DNA of 52,612 bases from Oscillospiraceae bacterium. GTDB taxonomy: Bacteria; Bacillota; Clostridia; UBA1381; UBA9506. The position numbers were made by a program, and so were the translations under genes. Under the pieces are notes generated by a model, which was not told the origin of the DNA, searched no databases, and saw nothing but the letters and a program-made list of their open reading frames with translations. Below are positions 34,958 to 44,132 of this stretch, piece by piece. Numbering within the stretch: position 1 is the stretch's first letter; each line of letters opens with the position of its first letter. The DNA is taken from contig SVKI01000009.1 of NCBI GenBank assembly GCA_015068555.1, positions 1 to 52,612 of the forward strand, written 5' to 3'.

Positions 34958-35664
34958 TCTGTTTCATCCTTTCTGCAGGTTTTATATTGACAAGTTTCCC
35001 TTAAGTTGCATGTTTTGCACGATGAACGTTTTTTATCTTCTGACTTATCCACTATACCCAGAACCGCAGTTACCGATTTTTTAGGTGTCAGAATTAAGGC
35101 TTCTGATACATGTAAGCCGATTTGCTTTTGGGCATCAAGTGTTGTTAAAAACTGATTCTGAATAGTCAGGGGTAAGTCTCCGTAACCGGGGCTATACCTG
35201 TCTGTTAGGCTTTTGGTTGCGTCTAATTTTGTCACAATCTCCTCGCAGACCTTATCACATAAGGCCTCTATAGCCGCATCCATACAGGCATCAATCAACA
35301 AACCTTGTGTCATAGAAATCGCCATTGCGCGACGAATCAACTGTTCTGTGCCACTACCTAACGTTGCCGCCATTAGAATACACTCTTCAGCGTGACACAA
35401 ATGCTTTTTAATGTCCTCACCGGGTAAAAACAACGTTGTTTGCGGAAGACAGATGCCGTTTTTCTCCGGCTGAACAGAAAAAAAGCGATAACAAAACCGG
35501 GGGCTTATGTGTGCCTCCGTTTCTGCAATCGCTTTTTCTACCTGCCACTGCCAGTCTGCATCATGAGACAGTGAAGCAGCCGCTGTATAACGAAAAACCT
35601 CTTCCGGATTGATTCGTATGTTCAAAACCTTCACCTTGCTTTTTTGAATACCCAGCCTACACAT
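34954..35664 (-). CDS. Methionine synthase activation domain protein
   Basis: This 236-residue protein resembles the C-terminal SAM-dependent reactivation domain of MetH. The motif LTDRYSPGYGDLPL matches the RxSPGY SAM-binding element. The last 30 residues hold a cysteine cluster, CKTCNLRETCQYKTC, suggesting a metal or iron-sulfur site absent from classical MetH. It is translationally coupled to metH by a four-base overlap, so it likely keeps MetH cobalamin in the reduced, methylated state. The ATG start abuts the stop of the preceding lipoprotein gene; a start further in is possible. Confidence 0.9.
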   Translation of the reverse strand: MCRLGIQKSKVKVLNIRINPEEVFRYTAAASLSHDADWQWQVEKAIAETEAHISPRFCYRFFSVQPEKNGICLPQTTLFLPGEDIKKHLCHAEECILMAATLGSGTEQLIRRAMAISMTQGLLIDACMDAAIEALCDKVCEEIVTKLDATKSLTDRYSPGYGDLPLTIQNQFLTTLDAQKQIGLHVSEALILTPKKSVTAVLGIVDKSEDKKRSSCKTCNLRETCQYKTCRKDETE

Positions 35665-37272
35665 TTACTTATCGGACAAAAACCAATGTTCGATGCCATA
35701 AAAAATATCGCTTGCCGATGGTGTGATACCACCCATGAGACGTTCGTCAAAAATCAGCAAATCATATTCAAAGCATAAGCCAATCATAGGCATATCTCTT
35801 TTTAACACACCGCAAAGCTCGCGGAATAAAGACTGCTTTTCCTCTTCACTGCCCGATAGCGATATACGTGATAAAAGGGCATCTGCCTCTTCATTTGAGT
35901 AGCCCAAAAAGTTTTCATCTGTTTTAAACAAAAATGATACATCATAATTGTGGCTCAATCTTACGTTACCAATAAACAAATCATATGCTTGATTTGCAAT
36001 GCGTTCAGAATACTCTGTAAAGGGAAGAGCCGTTACATGCACAACTACGCCGGCGGTTGCCAAATGATTCTTAACAGTTTCAGCCAGCTTCATTCGTGTG
36101 GCATTTTCTTCATTCACCAAAAGCTCGAGTATTAAATCAACCCGTTCACCATACACTTCTTTATCCAGAAATCCGTCTCCGTCAGAATCCTGCCATCCGT
36201 CTTCTGCCAAAAGTGTTTTGGCATAGGCTACATCATAACCAACTGTTGATAAGCTTGCATCATTCCAGCAAGAGTGGTTTGGAATAGGCAAATCCGCCGT
36301 TTCAGCGTGCTGAATCGATCCGGCGCTTAAAATTGATGCTCTGTCCAGGCTAACGGCCAATGCAATTCTTGTTGTCGTTGTAAGCAGTGCCCGATTCTGA
36401 TTGTTAATACCCACAAAGGTGAAACTACCATCAATATATTCGCATGATGAAAGATTTCTTTTGGGCGTGTATTGAGATAAATCTACCGTATCAGAAGGCA
36501 GTAGATCAATCTGCATATTTTCCAACATTGCCACGGCTGTTTCGCGATCCCGCAGTAACAACACCTGAATGTCTGAAATATGTGGCACAAAAGAACAATG
36601 ATAATTCTCATTCACAGACAGGTATAGCTCTTTGCTTTTTTTATAGCTTTGCACCTTATAGCGGCCCGTGCCGTTAGGCACATATTCTGTCGCTTTGGCA
36701 AGGGCTTGCTCTATTGATCCAAAATCCGCTTGTGAAAGAACGGGAAAATCCATTAAGGCGATAAAGTTTGCAACCGGCTTACTTAGTTGCACGGCAAAAC
36801 TCATACCCTCTGCACCGTACGAGGCTACTTCGCTGTAACGTCCGGAGAAAACGCCGCCGGATGCACGCACCAGTTCAAAGCTTGCGGCAACATCCTGCGC
36901 TGTTAAAACGGCGCCATTGTGAAAGCTCACATTGCTTTTAATGATAAATTCATAGGTTAAGCCATCCGGCGAGACCGAATAGCTTTCACACAAAACAGGT
37001 TGTGGTGCATCATTGACAGAGGTTTTAAACAAGCCGTCAAACACAAGACCTAAAACATGTCTATTATTTTCGCTTGTGGCTAATGCCGGGTTTAAACTTT
37101 TTGCCCCGGTTAATGCCAAGCGCAACATACCGCCGCTGACCGACTTTTCATGATGGTTTTCATAAGCCGTCAGTCCAAACTCATCCACCGGTTCTGCTTG
37201 CCTTTGATTACCGCAGGCTGATACGCCGATTAATATACAAACGGTCAGCAATATAGAAAGTACCTTCTTCAT
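35665..37272 (-). CDS. Solute-binding lipoprotein, family 5 (peptide/nickel type)
   Basis: This 535-residue lipoprotein has a lipobox signal (ILIGVSAC, Cys 20). It then matches the bacterial extracellular solute-binding family 5: LRLALTGAKSLNPAL, VFDGLFKT, EFIIKSNVSFHNGAVLTAQDVAASFE, NGTGRYKV. Family members bind oligopeptides, nickel chelates or other solutes for ABC importers. No permease or ATPase gene is in the window, so the ligand is unknown. It sits between a small lipoprotein and the MetH activator in one apparent operon. Confidence 0.9.
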   Translation of the reverse strand: MKKVLSILLTVCILIGVSACGNQRQAEPVDEFGLTAYENHHEKSVSGGMLRLALTGAKSLNPALATSENNRHVLGLVFDGLFKTSVNDAPQPVLCESYSVSPDGLTYEFIIKSNVSFHNGAVLTAQDVAASFELVRASGGVFSGRYSEVASYGAEGMSFAVQLSKPVANFIALMDFPVLSQADFGSIEQALAKATEYVPNGTGRYKVQSYKKSKELYLSVNENYHCSFVPHISDIQVLLLRDRETAVAMLENMQIDLLPSDTVDLSQYTPKRNLSSCEYIDGSFTFVGINNQNRALLTTTTRIALAVSLDRASILSAGSIQHAETADLPIPNHSCWNDASLSTVGYDVAYAKTLLAEDGWQDSDGDGFLDKEVYGERVDLILELLVNEENATRMKLAETVKNHLATAGVVVHVTALPFTEYSERIANQAYDLFIGNVRLSHNYDVSFLFKTDENFLGYSNEEADALLSRISLSGSEEEKQSLFRELCGVLKRDMPMIGLCFEYDLLIFDERLMGGITPSASDIFYGIEHWFLSDK

Positions 37273-37288
37273 CGGCGTTCACACCCTT

Positions 37289-37672
37289 TTACTGTTCGTT
37301 TTCAATATAGTTTTCGTATTGGGGCGGATTACACACAGGACATTGTCTGAGCGCAATTTCTTCCACCATTGACCAGGGGATTTTCTGTGCATCCTTGGTT
37401 AATTTTTCGCAGCCCTTTACATGATAGGCTATGTCATAATTCCAATAAATATCCGGAGCATTTTTTTCAGTTACCACCGTTTTATTGGAAGAAGGCGCCA
37501 ATGTTGCCATTGGATCTTCATTCGCCGGCTGCTGCGCATCATCGGTCGGTGCCTCAGACGCAATCGGCGCATCCGTTGCCGGAGCCGGATCATCCACATT
37601 CTTTTTTGCACAGCCTGCTATAGAAGCCATGCAGATGATTGCCAACAGGAACGAAAGAATCTTTTTCATCAT
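37289..37672 (-). CDS. Small lipoprotein with C-terminal Cys motif
   Basis: This is a 127-residue lipoprotein. Its signal peptide ends in a lipobox (ASIAGC) and is followed by a Pro/Ala/Asp-rich linker. The C-terminal module contains YHVKGCEKL and, 25 residues on, CPVCNPPQY. The pattern YHxxxC...CxxCxP occurs in small zinc-binding tails of secreted proteins and Ada-like fingers. Metal binding is therefore likely, but function is unknown. Its ATG overlaps the proS stop (TAATG). The next gene, also a lipoprotein, starts 16 nt after it. Confidence 0.82.
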   Translation of the reverse strand: MMKKILSFLLAIICMASIAGCAKKNVDDPAPATDAPIASEAPTDDAQQPANEDPMATLAPSSNKTVVTEKNAPDIYWNYDIAYHVKGCEKLTKDAQKIPWSMVEEIALRQCPVCNPPQYENYIENEQ

Positions 37673-39387
37673 TACTCTTCCCTTTCAAATTGTAACGCAG
37701 TTTGAATATACGCGCATGCCTCTTTAATGGCTTCCTCAATCGCGAGGTCTGTTGCGGCTTCTTCTTGTCTTAATTTATATTCCACAATACCCTCAGACGC
37801 TTTTTTACCAACTGTAATACGAACCGGAATACCAATCAAATCAGCATCTTTAAACTTAACACCGGGGCGCTCGTTACGATCATCCAAAAGCACTTCGATG
37901 CCGTTTTTCTGCAACTTTTTATAGATATCTTCAGCCAGTGCCATTTGTTCTTCGTTCGTGCCATTAACAGGTACAACAACCGCCTGATAAGGCGCCACGC
38001 TCACAGGCCAGATGATGCCGTTTTCATCATTATTCTGCTCAATAACAGCGGCAAGGGTTCTGTTAATACCGATACCGTAGCAACCCATAACGATTTTTGT
38101 AGCGGCGCCATTTTCATCCAGATATGTGCAGTCAAGCGCTTCTGTATACTTAGTGCCCAGTTTAAAGATATGACCCACTTCAACGCCGCGTGTTGTGCTG
38201 ACGGGCTTGCCGCAACGTGGGCAGACATCGCCTTCTGTGATGGTGCGCAAATCTGCAATCACTTCCGGTGTAAAGTCTTTCATATTAACATTTTCATAGT
38301 GGTAGTCGCTCTCGTTAGCACCAACAATGAAGTTTGACATTTCTGCCACTTCAAGGTCACAGTACACCGGAACAGGAAGACCAATAGGACCTGCAAAGCC
38401 AACCCTTGCACCGGTTACCTCTACCACAACATCAGCCTCAGCCAGAGCCAGTTCATTTGCTCCAAGCAGATTTGCAAGCTTGGTTTCGTTCACTTCTCTG
38501 TCGCCTCTAACCATAACAGCAACAGTTTTGCCATCAGCCGCATACAGAAGTGTTTTTGCAAAGTGCTTTTCATCTGTATGTAAAAAGTCAACAAGCTCTT
38601 CAATGGTGCCGGCTTTTGGGGTATGAATCTTCTTTAATTCCTTCGGCTCTTCCTTAGCCATTTTCTCCGGCACACAAGCAGCCTTTTCATCATTTGCCGC
38701 ATAACCGCAGGCTTCGCAATAAGCCACAGTATCTTCTCCGCTTTCGGATTTAACCATAAATTCCTGTGAACCGGAACCGCCCATAGCACCGCTGTCGGCA
38801 TCTACGACAATAAAGTCAAGACCCATGCGCTTAAAGGCGTTGCAATAGGCTTTGTACATTTTTTGATAGGAAACATCCAAACCTTTTTCATCCCTGTCAA
38901 AGCTGTATGCATCTTTCATGATAAATTCGCGGGAACGCATAACGCCAAAACGCGGACGTCGTTCGTCACGGTATTTGGTTTGAATCTGATATAGGGTTAA
39001 TGGCAGCTGACGATACGAAGAAACCTCTCCTTTTACAATCTGTGTAAAAATTTCTTCGTGCGTAGGGCCTAAGCAAAAATCGCGGGCGCCTCTGTCTTTT
39101 AAACGGAACATTTCAGGGCCAAACACATCCCAACGACCCGACTCCTGATAATATTCTGCCGGCAAAATAGCAGGCATCAAAAGTTCCTGTGCACCGGCTG
39201 CATCCATTTCTTCGCGCACAATTTGTTCTACCTTATGCAAGGTGCGTAAGCCCAGCGGTAAAAAGGAATAAATACCGGCGGCCATTTTACGCATCATAGC
39301 GGCACGCAACATAAGTTGATGACTGACTGTTTCTGCCTCTGCAGGAACCTCTCTTAAAGTTTTGAGCATCATGTTTGAAACTCTCAT
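37672..39387 (-). CDS. proS: Prolyl-tRNA synthetase, bacterial type
   Basis: ProS charges tRNA-Pro. The 571-residue protein is the bacterial form with an editing (INS) insertion of about 180 residues between class II motifs 2 and 3. Motif 2 is seen in [20 protein letters not shown] and motif 3 in [13 protein letters not shown]. The C-terminal anticodon-binding domain begins near residue 470. Two promoters lie back to back upstream; no T-box leader is present (leader about 85 nt). It is the first gene of the five-gene run down to metH. Confidence 0.97.
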   Translation of the reverse strand: MRVSNMMLKTLREVPAEAETVSHQLMLRAAMMRKMAAGIYSFLPLGLRTLHKVEQIVREEMDAAGAQELLMPAILPAEYYQESGRWDVFGPEMFRLKDRGARDFCLGPTHEEIFTQIVKGEVSSYRQLPLTLYQIQTKYRDERRPRFGVMRSREFIMKDAYSFDRDEKGLDVSYQKMYKAYCNAFKRMGLDFIVVDADSGAMGGSGSQEFMVKSESGEDTVAYCEACGYAANDEKAACVPEKMAKEEPKELKKIHTPKAGTIEELVDFLHTDEKHFAKTLLYAADGKTVAVMVRGDREVNETKLANLLGANELALAEADVVVEVTGARVGFAGPIGLPVPVYCDLEVAEMSNFIVGANESDYHYENVNMKDFTPEVIADLRTITEGDVCPRCGKPVSTTRGVEVGHIFKLGTKYTEALDCTYLDENGAATKIVMGCYGIGINRTLAAVIEQNNDENGIIWPVSVAPYQAVVVPVNGTNEEQMALAEDIYKKLQKNGIEVLLDDRNERPGVKFKDADLIGIPVRITVGKKASEGIVEYKLRQEEAATDLAIEEAIKEACAYIQTALQFEREE

Positions 39388-39479
39388 GGTTATGAATCAA
39401 TCCTTTCAAAATCAACCGGACGCTTTCTTTTAAAGCTTCCGTTTATCCTCGGTGGGGTACAAAAAACCTCATTATATAT

Positions 39480-39508
39480 ATAATAAACATTCTTCACGCG
39501 CCTGTCAA
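39480..39508 (-). promoter_or_regulatory. Sigma-A promoter of proS operon
   Basis: On the minus strand TTGACA (39508-39503) is separated by 17 nt from TATTAT (39485-39480). Confidence 0.8.
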
Positions 39509-39526
39509 CAGTATTTGCAAAAATAA

Positions 39527-39555
39527 TTGACAAAAACACAGATTTCCTATACAAT
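39527..39555 (+). promoter_or_regulatory. Sigma-A promoter of amidohydrolase
   Basis: TTGACA (39527-39532) is separated by 17 nt from TACAAT (39550-39555). It diverges from the proS promoter. Confidence 0.82.
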
Positions 39556-39598
39556 AATGAAGGAAGTGCCAACTTTTCCCACAAGGAAGGAAGTAAAC

Positions 39599-40756
39599 AT
39601 GAAACTGATAAAAAACGCACATATTCTCACCATGGAAGATACAGACTATGAAAATGGCTATATTTTAATAGATGGAACCACCATTTCAGACCTCGGTCCT
39701 ATGGATGCTTTAACCGTTTCAGAAGATGATTGCGAAGAAGTGTTTGACGCGTGCGGTGCGTATGCACTCCCCGGCTTTATCGATGCCCATTGCCATATTG
39801 GTCTATGGGAAGAAGGTGCCGGTGAAGAGGGCGCTGACGGCAACGAAACAGGCGATCCTATCATGCCTCAACTGCGCGCGATTGACGGCGTAAACCCCAG
39901 TGACCTGGCGTTTAAGGAAGCCCTTCGCGCTGGTGTGACAACGGTTGTCACCGGTCCCGGCAGCAGTGCCATCATCGGCGGGCAGTTTGCCGCCCTTAAA
40001 ACCGCAGGCGACTACATAGAAGAAATGCTCATTAAAGAGCCTATTGCCTTAAAAGCCGCTTTGGGCGAAAACCCTAAAAAAACAAACGGCGAAAAGTTTC
40101 CCGCAACACGCATGGGCACGGCGGCACTTTTGCGTGAAACCCTGTTTAACGCCCGCGAATATGTGCGCAAACAGGATGCTTATACAGCCGCAGGCAAAAC
40201 GGACAATTTAGAATTAGACTTTAAAAACGAAATACTGGCCAAAGTCATCCGCAAAGAACTGCCACTTAAGGTGCATGTGCACCGTGCCGACGACATCTGC
40301 ACTGCTCTGCGTATCGCCGAGGAATTTGACATCATAATCACACTTGACCATTGCACAGAAGGTCACTTCTTAACAGACCTTTTGGCACAAAAACAAGTAC
40401 CGATTTTGCTGGGACCTGCTATTTCAAATCGCAGTAAGCCGGAGCTTAGGCACAAAACCTCTGCCATCCATGTGGATATGGATAAGGCCGGCATACCTTT
40501 TGCCATCATCACAGACCATCCGGAGCAACCGATACACACGCTGTATCTAACGGCTATTCTAATCCACCGTGACGGTGTTTCCAAACAAACAGCCCTTCGC
40601 TCTATCACCATAAACGCCGCAAAAAGTGTAGGTCTCTGCGACCGCATCGGAAGCCTGGCACCCGGCAAGGATGCCGATATTGTGATTCACGAGGGAGAGC
40701 TGCTCACGCTTGACGCAAACATCAAAGCCGTTTTTGTAAACGGTCAAAAAAGATAA
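39599..40756 (+). CDS. Amidohydrolase, imidazolonepropionase-like
   Basis: This is a 385-residue metal-dependent hydrolase of the amidohydrolase superfamily. It has DAHCHIGLWEEG (first HxH metal site), KVHVHRADD, ITLDHCTEGH and ITDHPEQP (later metal/catalytic residues). An N- and C-terminal composite beta-sandwich is also present (AGKDADIVIHEG-type end, LAPGKDADIVI). It resembles imidazolonepropionase-like enzymes of Clostridia with unknown substrate. The start at 39599 follows AAGGAAGG. It is immediately upstream of spoVAF, but the latter has its own promoter. Confidence 0.88.
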   Translation: MKLIKNAHILTMEDTDYENGYILIDGTTISDLGPMDALTVSEDDCEEVFDACGAYALPGFIDAHCHIGLWEEGAGEEGADGNETGDPIMPQLRAIDGVNPSDLAFKEALRAGVTTVVTGPGSSAIIGGQFAALKTAGDYIEEMLIKEPIALKAALGENPKKTNGEKFPATRMGTAALLRETLFNAREYVRKQDAYTAAGKTDNLELDFKNEILAKVIRKELPLKVHVHRADDICTALRIAEEFDIIITLDHCTEGHFLTDLLAQKQVPILLGPAISNRSKPELRHKTSAIHVDMDKAGIPFAIITDHPEQPIHTLYLTAILIHRDGVSKQTALRSITINAAKSVGLCDRIGSLAPGKDADIVIHEGELLTLDANIKAVFVNGQKR

Positions 40757-40774
40757 TGTTTCATTGGCCGCATC

Positions 40775-40804
40775 GCATATGTTTTCTTTTTGTTGTACAT
40801 ACTA
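40775..40804 (+). promoter_or_regulatory. Sigma-G promoter of spoVAF
   Basis: GCATA (40775-40779) is separated by 18 nt from CATACTA (40798-40804). It fits the sigma-G consensus GHATR-N18-CATNHTA exactly. The spoVAF start is 28 nt further on. Confidence 0.82.
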
Positions 40805-40831
40805 ACAAAAAATACAGAATGAGGTGCGGCC

Positions 40832-42256
40832 ATGATTTTAACCGAAAAATTAACCGAAAACCAAGCCTTACTCGATGAGATACTGCCGGTTGGAAAGAGC
40901 ACCGATCTACTCGTTCGTAATTTCAACTTTGGCGGTCGTGAGGGAAGGCTTTATTATTTAGACGGATTTTTAAACGATATTGTGATGGAGCGCCTGGTGG
41001 CACAGCTCATTAATCTGACACCAAAAGCTGTGAATCAGGCGACGGATATGCAGGATTTCGTCGATCGCTTTATCACATATACAGAGGTTGATATCTACAC
41101 CAAAACCGATGACGTTATCACACAACTTTTAGCGGGCAAAAGTGTATTTTTAATCGACGGGTTTAAGGGGGCCCTGATTTTAGATCTGCGTGACTACCCC
41201 ATGCGCTCAGTTTCAGAGCCTGAAAAGGAGCGGGTAATGCGCGGGTCCCGTGACGGTTTTGTCGAAACCGTCATCTTTAACACAGCTCTGATCAGGAGAA
41301 GAATTCGTGACCCCAAGCTGATTGTAGAGATGGTTAATATTGGCGACCGTTCCCGTACCGATGTTGCCATTGTGTATATTGAGGATTTGGCAAAGCCCGA
41401 TGAGCTTGCCATTATCCGCAATAAAGTCAAGGGCATCAAAACGCAATCTCTGACCCTCAATTTAGAAAGTTTGGCAGAATGCCTGGTGCGCAGCAGGTGG
41501 TACAACCCCTTTCCTAAAGTACGCTACACCGAGCGTCCTGATTCTGCTGCGGCGGCTATTTTAGAGGGAAACATCATTCTTCTGGTCGACAACGCCCCGG
41601 CAGCTATGGTACTGCCCACCTCTATCCTCGATTTTTTGCAGGAACCAAACGATTTTTATTTTCCGCCCCTCATCGGCACCTATATCCGCATGATTCGCAA
41701 TCTCATCTTTTTCTTCACCCTGGTGCTTTCGCCCCTTTGGCTTTTAACTTTAGAATCCATGCATATGTTGCCACCACAGCTACACTTTTTGGGGCTATCA
41801 GAACCTGCCAATGTGCCTGTTATCTGGCAGCTTTTAATGCTGGAAGTGGCAATTGATGTACTGCGGCTGGCCTCAGTAAACACACCCAACATGTTGGGAA
41901 ATTCACTCAGCATCATCGGCGCACTGTTATTGGGTGATTTTGCAGTAAAGTCCGGCTGGATGGTCCCTGACGTGATTTTGTATATGTCCTTTATCGCCAT
42001 TGCCAGCTTCACACAGCCCAGCATCGAATTTGGTTATGCGTTTAAATTCATGCGTGTTCTTTTGCTGATTCTCACCTATTTCTTTAAACTTTGGGGCTTT
42101 ATTGGCGGTTTGATTCTAATCGTTATTGTAATGGCAACCAATAAAACCGTTACAGGCAAAGGCTATTTATATCCCTTAATCCCCTTTGACTGGAAAGCGC
42201 TAAAAACACATCTGTACAGAAGCAAAATCCGGGCAGATTTTGATAGCAAGAAATAA
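40832..42256 (+). CDS. spoVAF: Spore germination protein SpoVAF (GerA family)
   Basis: SpoVAF is a GerAA-type integral membrane protein of the spore inner membrane that enhances germinant-receptor and DPA-channel function. The 474-residue protein has a soluble N-terminal part (1-280) with the family landmarks GSRDGFVETVIFNTALIRRR, NPFPKVRYTERPD and LLVDNAPAAMVLPT. Five or so membrane helices follow. The resemblance to Bacillus SpoVAF is closer than to GerAA, because the family-specific IRDPKL and YLYPLIPFDWKAL are present. A sigma-G promoter precedes it and a bidirectional terminator follows. No spoVAC/AD/AE neighbours. Confidence 0.92.
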   Translation: MILTEKLTENQALLDEILPVGKSTDLLVRNFNFGGREGRLYYLDGFLNDIVMERLVAQLINLTPKAVNQATDMQDFVDRFITYTEVDIYTKTDDVITQLLAGKSVFLIDGFKGALILDLRDYPMRSVSEPEKERVMRGSRDGFVETVIFNTALIRRRIRDPKLIVEMVNIGDRSRTDVAIVYIEDLAKPDELAIIRNKVKGIKTQSLTLNLESLAECLVRSRWYNPFPKVRYTERPDSAAAAILEGNIILLVDNAPAAMVLPTSILDFLQEPNDFYFPPLIGTYIRMIRNLIFFFTLVLSPLWLLTLESMHMLPPQLHFLGLSEPANVPVIWQLLMLEVAIDVLRLASVNTPNMLGNSLSIIGALLLGDFAVKSGWMVPDVILYMSFIAIASFTQPSIEFGYAFKFMRVLLLILTYFFKLWGFIGGLILIVIVMATNKTVTGKGYLYPLIPFDWKALKTHLYRSKIRADFDSKK

Positions 42257-42294
42257 AAGAAGCGGCGTAACCTTGGTTACGCCGCTTCTTTTAT
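42253..42294. terminator. Bidirectional terminator
   Basis: ATAAAAGAAGCGGCGTAAC pairs with GTTACGCCGCTTCTTTTAT around a four-base loop. It includes the spoVAF stop and serves the convergent ZIP gene too. Confidence 0.92.
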
Positions 42295-42300
42295 TCTCTG

Positions 42301-43053
42301 TCAGCTTAACAGCACATCACTTATCAGCATAATACAAAAACCGATTAAGAAGGTGTAGGTTGCTGCCCTCTCGCTGCCATGGGCATGCGTTTCGGGAATC
42401 ATTTCATCGCTCACCACATATAACATGGTGCCGCCTGCAAAGGCGAGTGCAAACGGTAGAATGAAGGCAGAAACACTAACGGCAAAATAGCCGATAAATG
42501 TACCCACCACTTCAATCAACCCCGTCAGCAAAGCGCAAACAAGGGTTCTGCCTTTTGATATGCCCACAGACAGCATAGGGGCAATAATGACCATGCCTTC
42601 CGGAATATTCTGCAGGGCTATACCGCCTGCAATCAGTAAAGCACGTGAGGCATCTCCCGAACCAAAGCCAACACCCGCCGCTATACCTTCCGGCAAATTG
42701 TGTATGGCAACGGCCATCACAAACAATAAGATTTTATTCAGGCTGGCATTGTTATGTGCTTCTGAATCAATACCCACCAGTTTGTGCATATGAGGCACTA
42801 ATTTATCTAAAATGTTAAGCGTCAAGGCGCCGACAAAAATCCCAACCACCGTAACAAACACGCTGAGCTTTCCGCCATATTCAAGTGAGGGTAAAATTAA
42901 ACCCAATACGGCTGCTGCCATCATAACGCCCGCGGCAAACGAAAGAATGATATCTGAAAACTTGTGAGATAGATTTTTAAATAAAAAACCAATCACCGCT
43001 CCAACAGCGGTTGCCCCGCCTACACCGAGCGCTGTAAGTAATACCAGTTTCAT
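42301..43053 (-). CDS. ZIP family divalent metal transporter
   Basis: This 250-residue ZIP transporter has about eight membrane segments. The metal-site motifs are AIHNLPEGIAAG (helix 4), ALQNIPEGM (helix 5) and SDEMIPETHAHG. It imports zinc or related divalent cations into the cytoplasm. A short His-bearing loop (VPHMHKL) lies between helices 3 and 4. AAAGGAG precedes the ATG. It stands alone between terminators and a gene remnant. Confidence 0.93.
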   Translation of the reverse strand: MKLVLLTALGVGGATAVGAVIGFLFKNLSHKFSDIILSFAAGVMMAAAVLGLILPSLEYGGKLSVFVTVVGIFVGALTLNILDKLVPHMHKLVGIDSEAHNNASLNKILLFVMAVAIHNLPEGIAAGVGFGSGDASRALLIAGGIALQNIPEGMVIIAPMLSVGISKGRTLVCALLTGLIEVVGTFIGYFAVSVSAFILPFALAFAGGTMLYVVSDEMIPETHAHGSERAATYTFLIGFCIMLISDVLLS

Positions 43054-43080
43054 GACTTCTCCTTTCAGAACAGATAATTT

Positions 43081-43212
43081 TTATAGCATTTCTAAAAACC
43101 TTTGCAATTTTTGTGCAATCACAGCATTGCCGTTATCGTTGGGATGCAAACCATCGGGAATGTATGTTTCCTGAATCTCTGAAATAGCAGGTTGCATATT
43201 AATAGTTAATTT
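43081..43212 (-). pseudogene. Remnant of an SGNH/GDSL hydrolase, C-terminal end only
   Basis: Read on the minus strand, a short frame encodes MQPAISEIQETYIPDGLHP, then NDNGNAVIAQKLQRFLEML and a stop at 43083. DGLHPNDNGNAVIA is the hallmark last block of SGNH hydrolases, holding the catalytic Asp and His. The rest of such a gene (about 150 codons with the GDS block) is absent. The fragment starts directly at the stop codon of the EamA gene. It is thus a decayed 3' end, probably left by a deletion or an insertion of the transporter gene. Confidence 0.8.
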
Positions 43213-44095
43213 ACTTCCTCTTGTTTTCACTCTTTTTGGTGTCCTTCAGCTGAATCAAAATTCCCAAAATGATGATGCTCAGTCCGACAAAGTTCATAAG
43301 CTTTAGAGGCTCATGCAGGATAAGGCCGGACCACAAAAGCGATGCAAAGGGGGTTAGGTACGCAAGGTTTGAGATTTTGGCTGTGTTCCCTTTGGCCAAT
43401 GCAAACACCCAGGTCGTGTTCGGTATTGCCATGGTGAAAATACCGCTCCACAGGAAGCCTAAAATTTGGGTTCCCTGCGGCAACATCACCTCTTTTTGCA
43501 CAATGACCATTAAAGCTGTCAGCAAAAACGAAACTGTAAAATAAATCATCATGGCAATACAGTTGTCGTAATTGTACTTTTTATTGACGGCCACAAACAA
43601 GCCATATGAAATTGCTGCCAAAACACATAAAAGGCCACCGGAAACGATGTTGGGATTCAACGTCAGCAGTTCGCCTCCAACAACGAGGGCAACACCCAAA
43701 AAGGATAAGAGTAAGGCGATGCACTTGCGGATTGTCATTTTCTCTTTTAAAATGATGCAGGCAAACACGATGCTCATAATCGGCCACAGGTAATTAATAA
43801 TAAACGCTTGCGAAGCCGGCAGCAACGCCGCCCCACCATAATAAAAAATATGATATAAAAAGATACCCGGGATACCCACCAGAGAAATAATGAGATAATC
43901 CTTCACGCCGTATGTTTTGCAGATTTTCAGGCGACCGGTTACCAAATTGAAGATAAATAAACTAACTGCCGCAAAAAACGAGCTGAAGCATAACACCTGA
44001 ATATTGTTAAAGTCGCTCAGCAGAAGTTTAGCTGAAACAGCCATTGTCGACCAAAAAAAGATAGAAACACCGGCAAAGATATATGCTTTTTTCAT
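43211..44095 (-). CDS. EamA family (DMT) transporter
   Basis: This is a 294-residue protein with ten predicted membrane helices in two EamA repeats (about 5-140 and 150-285). The repeat ends with helices such as ALLLSFLGVALVVGGELL and FVGLSIIILGILIQL. Family members export amino acids or other metabolites; substrate unknown. The start at 44095 follows GGAGG AAG; the longer ORF begins at an ATG upstream of that ribosome binding site. It abuts a hydrolase remnant downstream. Confidence 0.9.
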   Translation of the reverse strand: MKKAYIFAGVSIFFWSTMAVSAKLLLSDFNNIQVLCFSSFFAAVSLFIFNLVTGRLKICKTYGVKDYLIISLVGIPGIFLYHIFYYGGAALLPASQAFIINYLWPIMSIVFACIILKEKMTIRKCIALLLSFLGVALVVGGELLTLNPNIVSGGLLCVLAAISYGLFVAVNKKYNYDNCIAMMIYFTVSFLLTALMVIVQKEVMLPQGTQILGFLWSGIFTMAIPNTTWVFALAKGNTAKISNLAYLTPFASLLWSGLILHEPLKLMNFVGLSIIILGILIQLKDTKKSENKRK

Positions 44096-44132
44096 AACTT
44101 CCTCCATTTACTGATTTCACTACGTACAAATA

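Noticed and set aside
39388-39508. T-box leader before proS
   Set aside because: The leader is about 85 nt, with no TGGNACC element or terminator.
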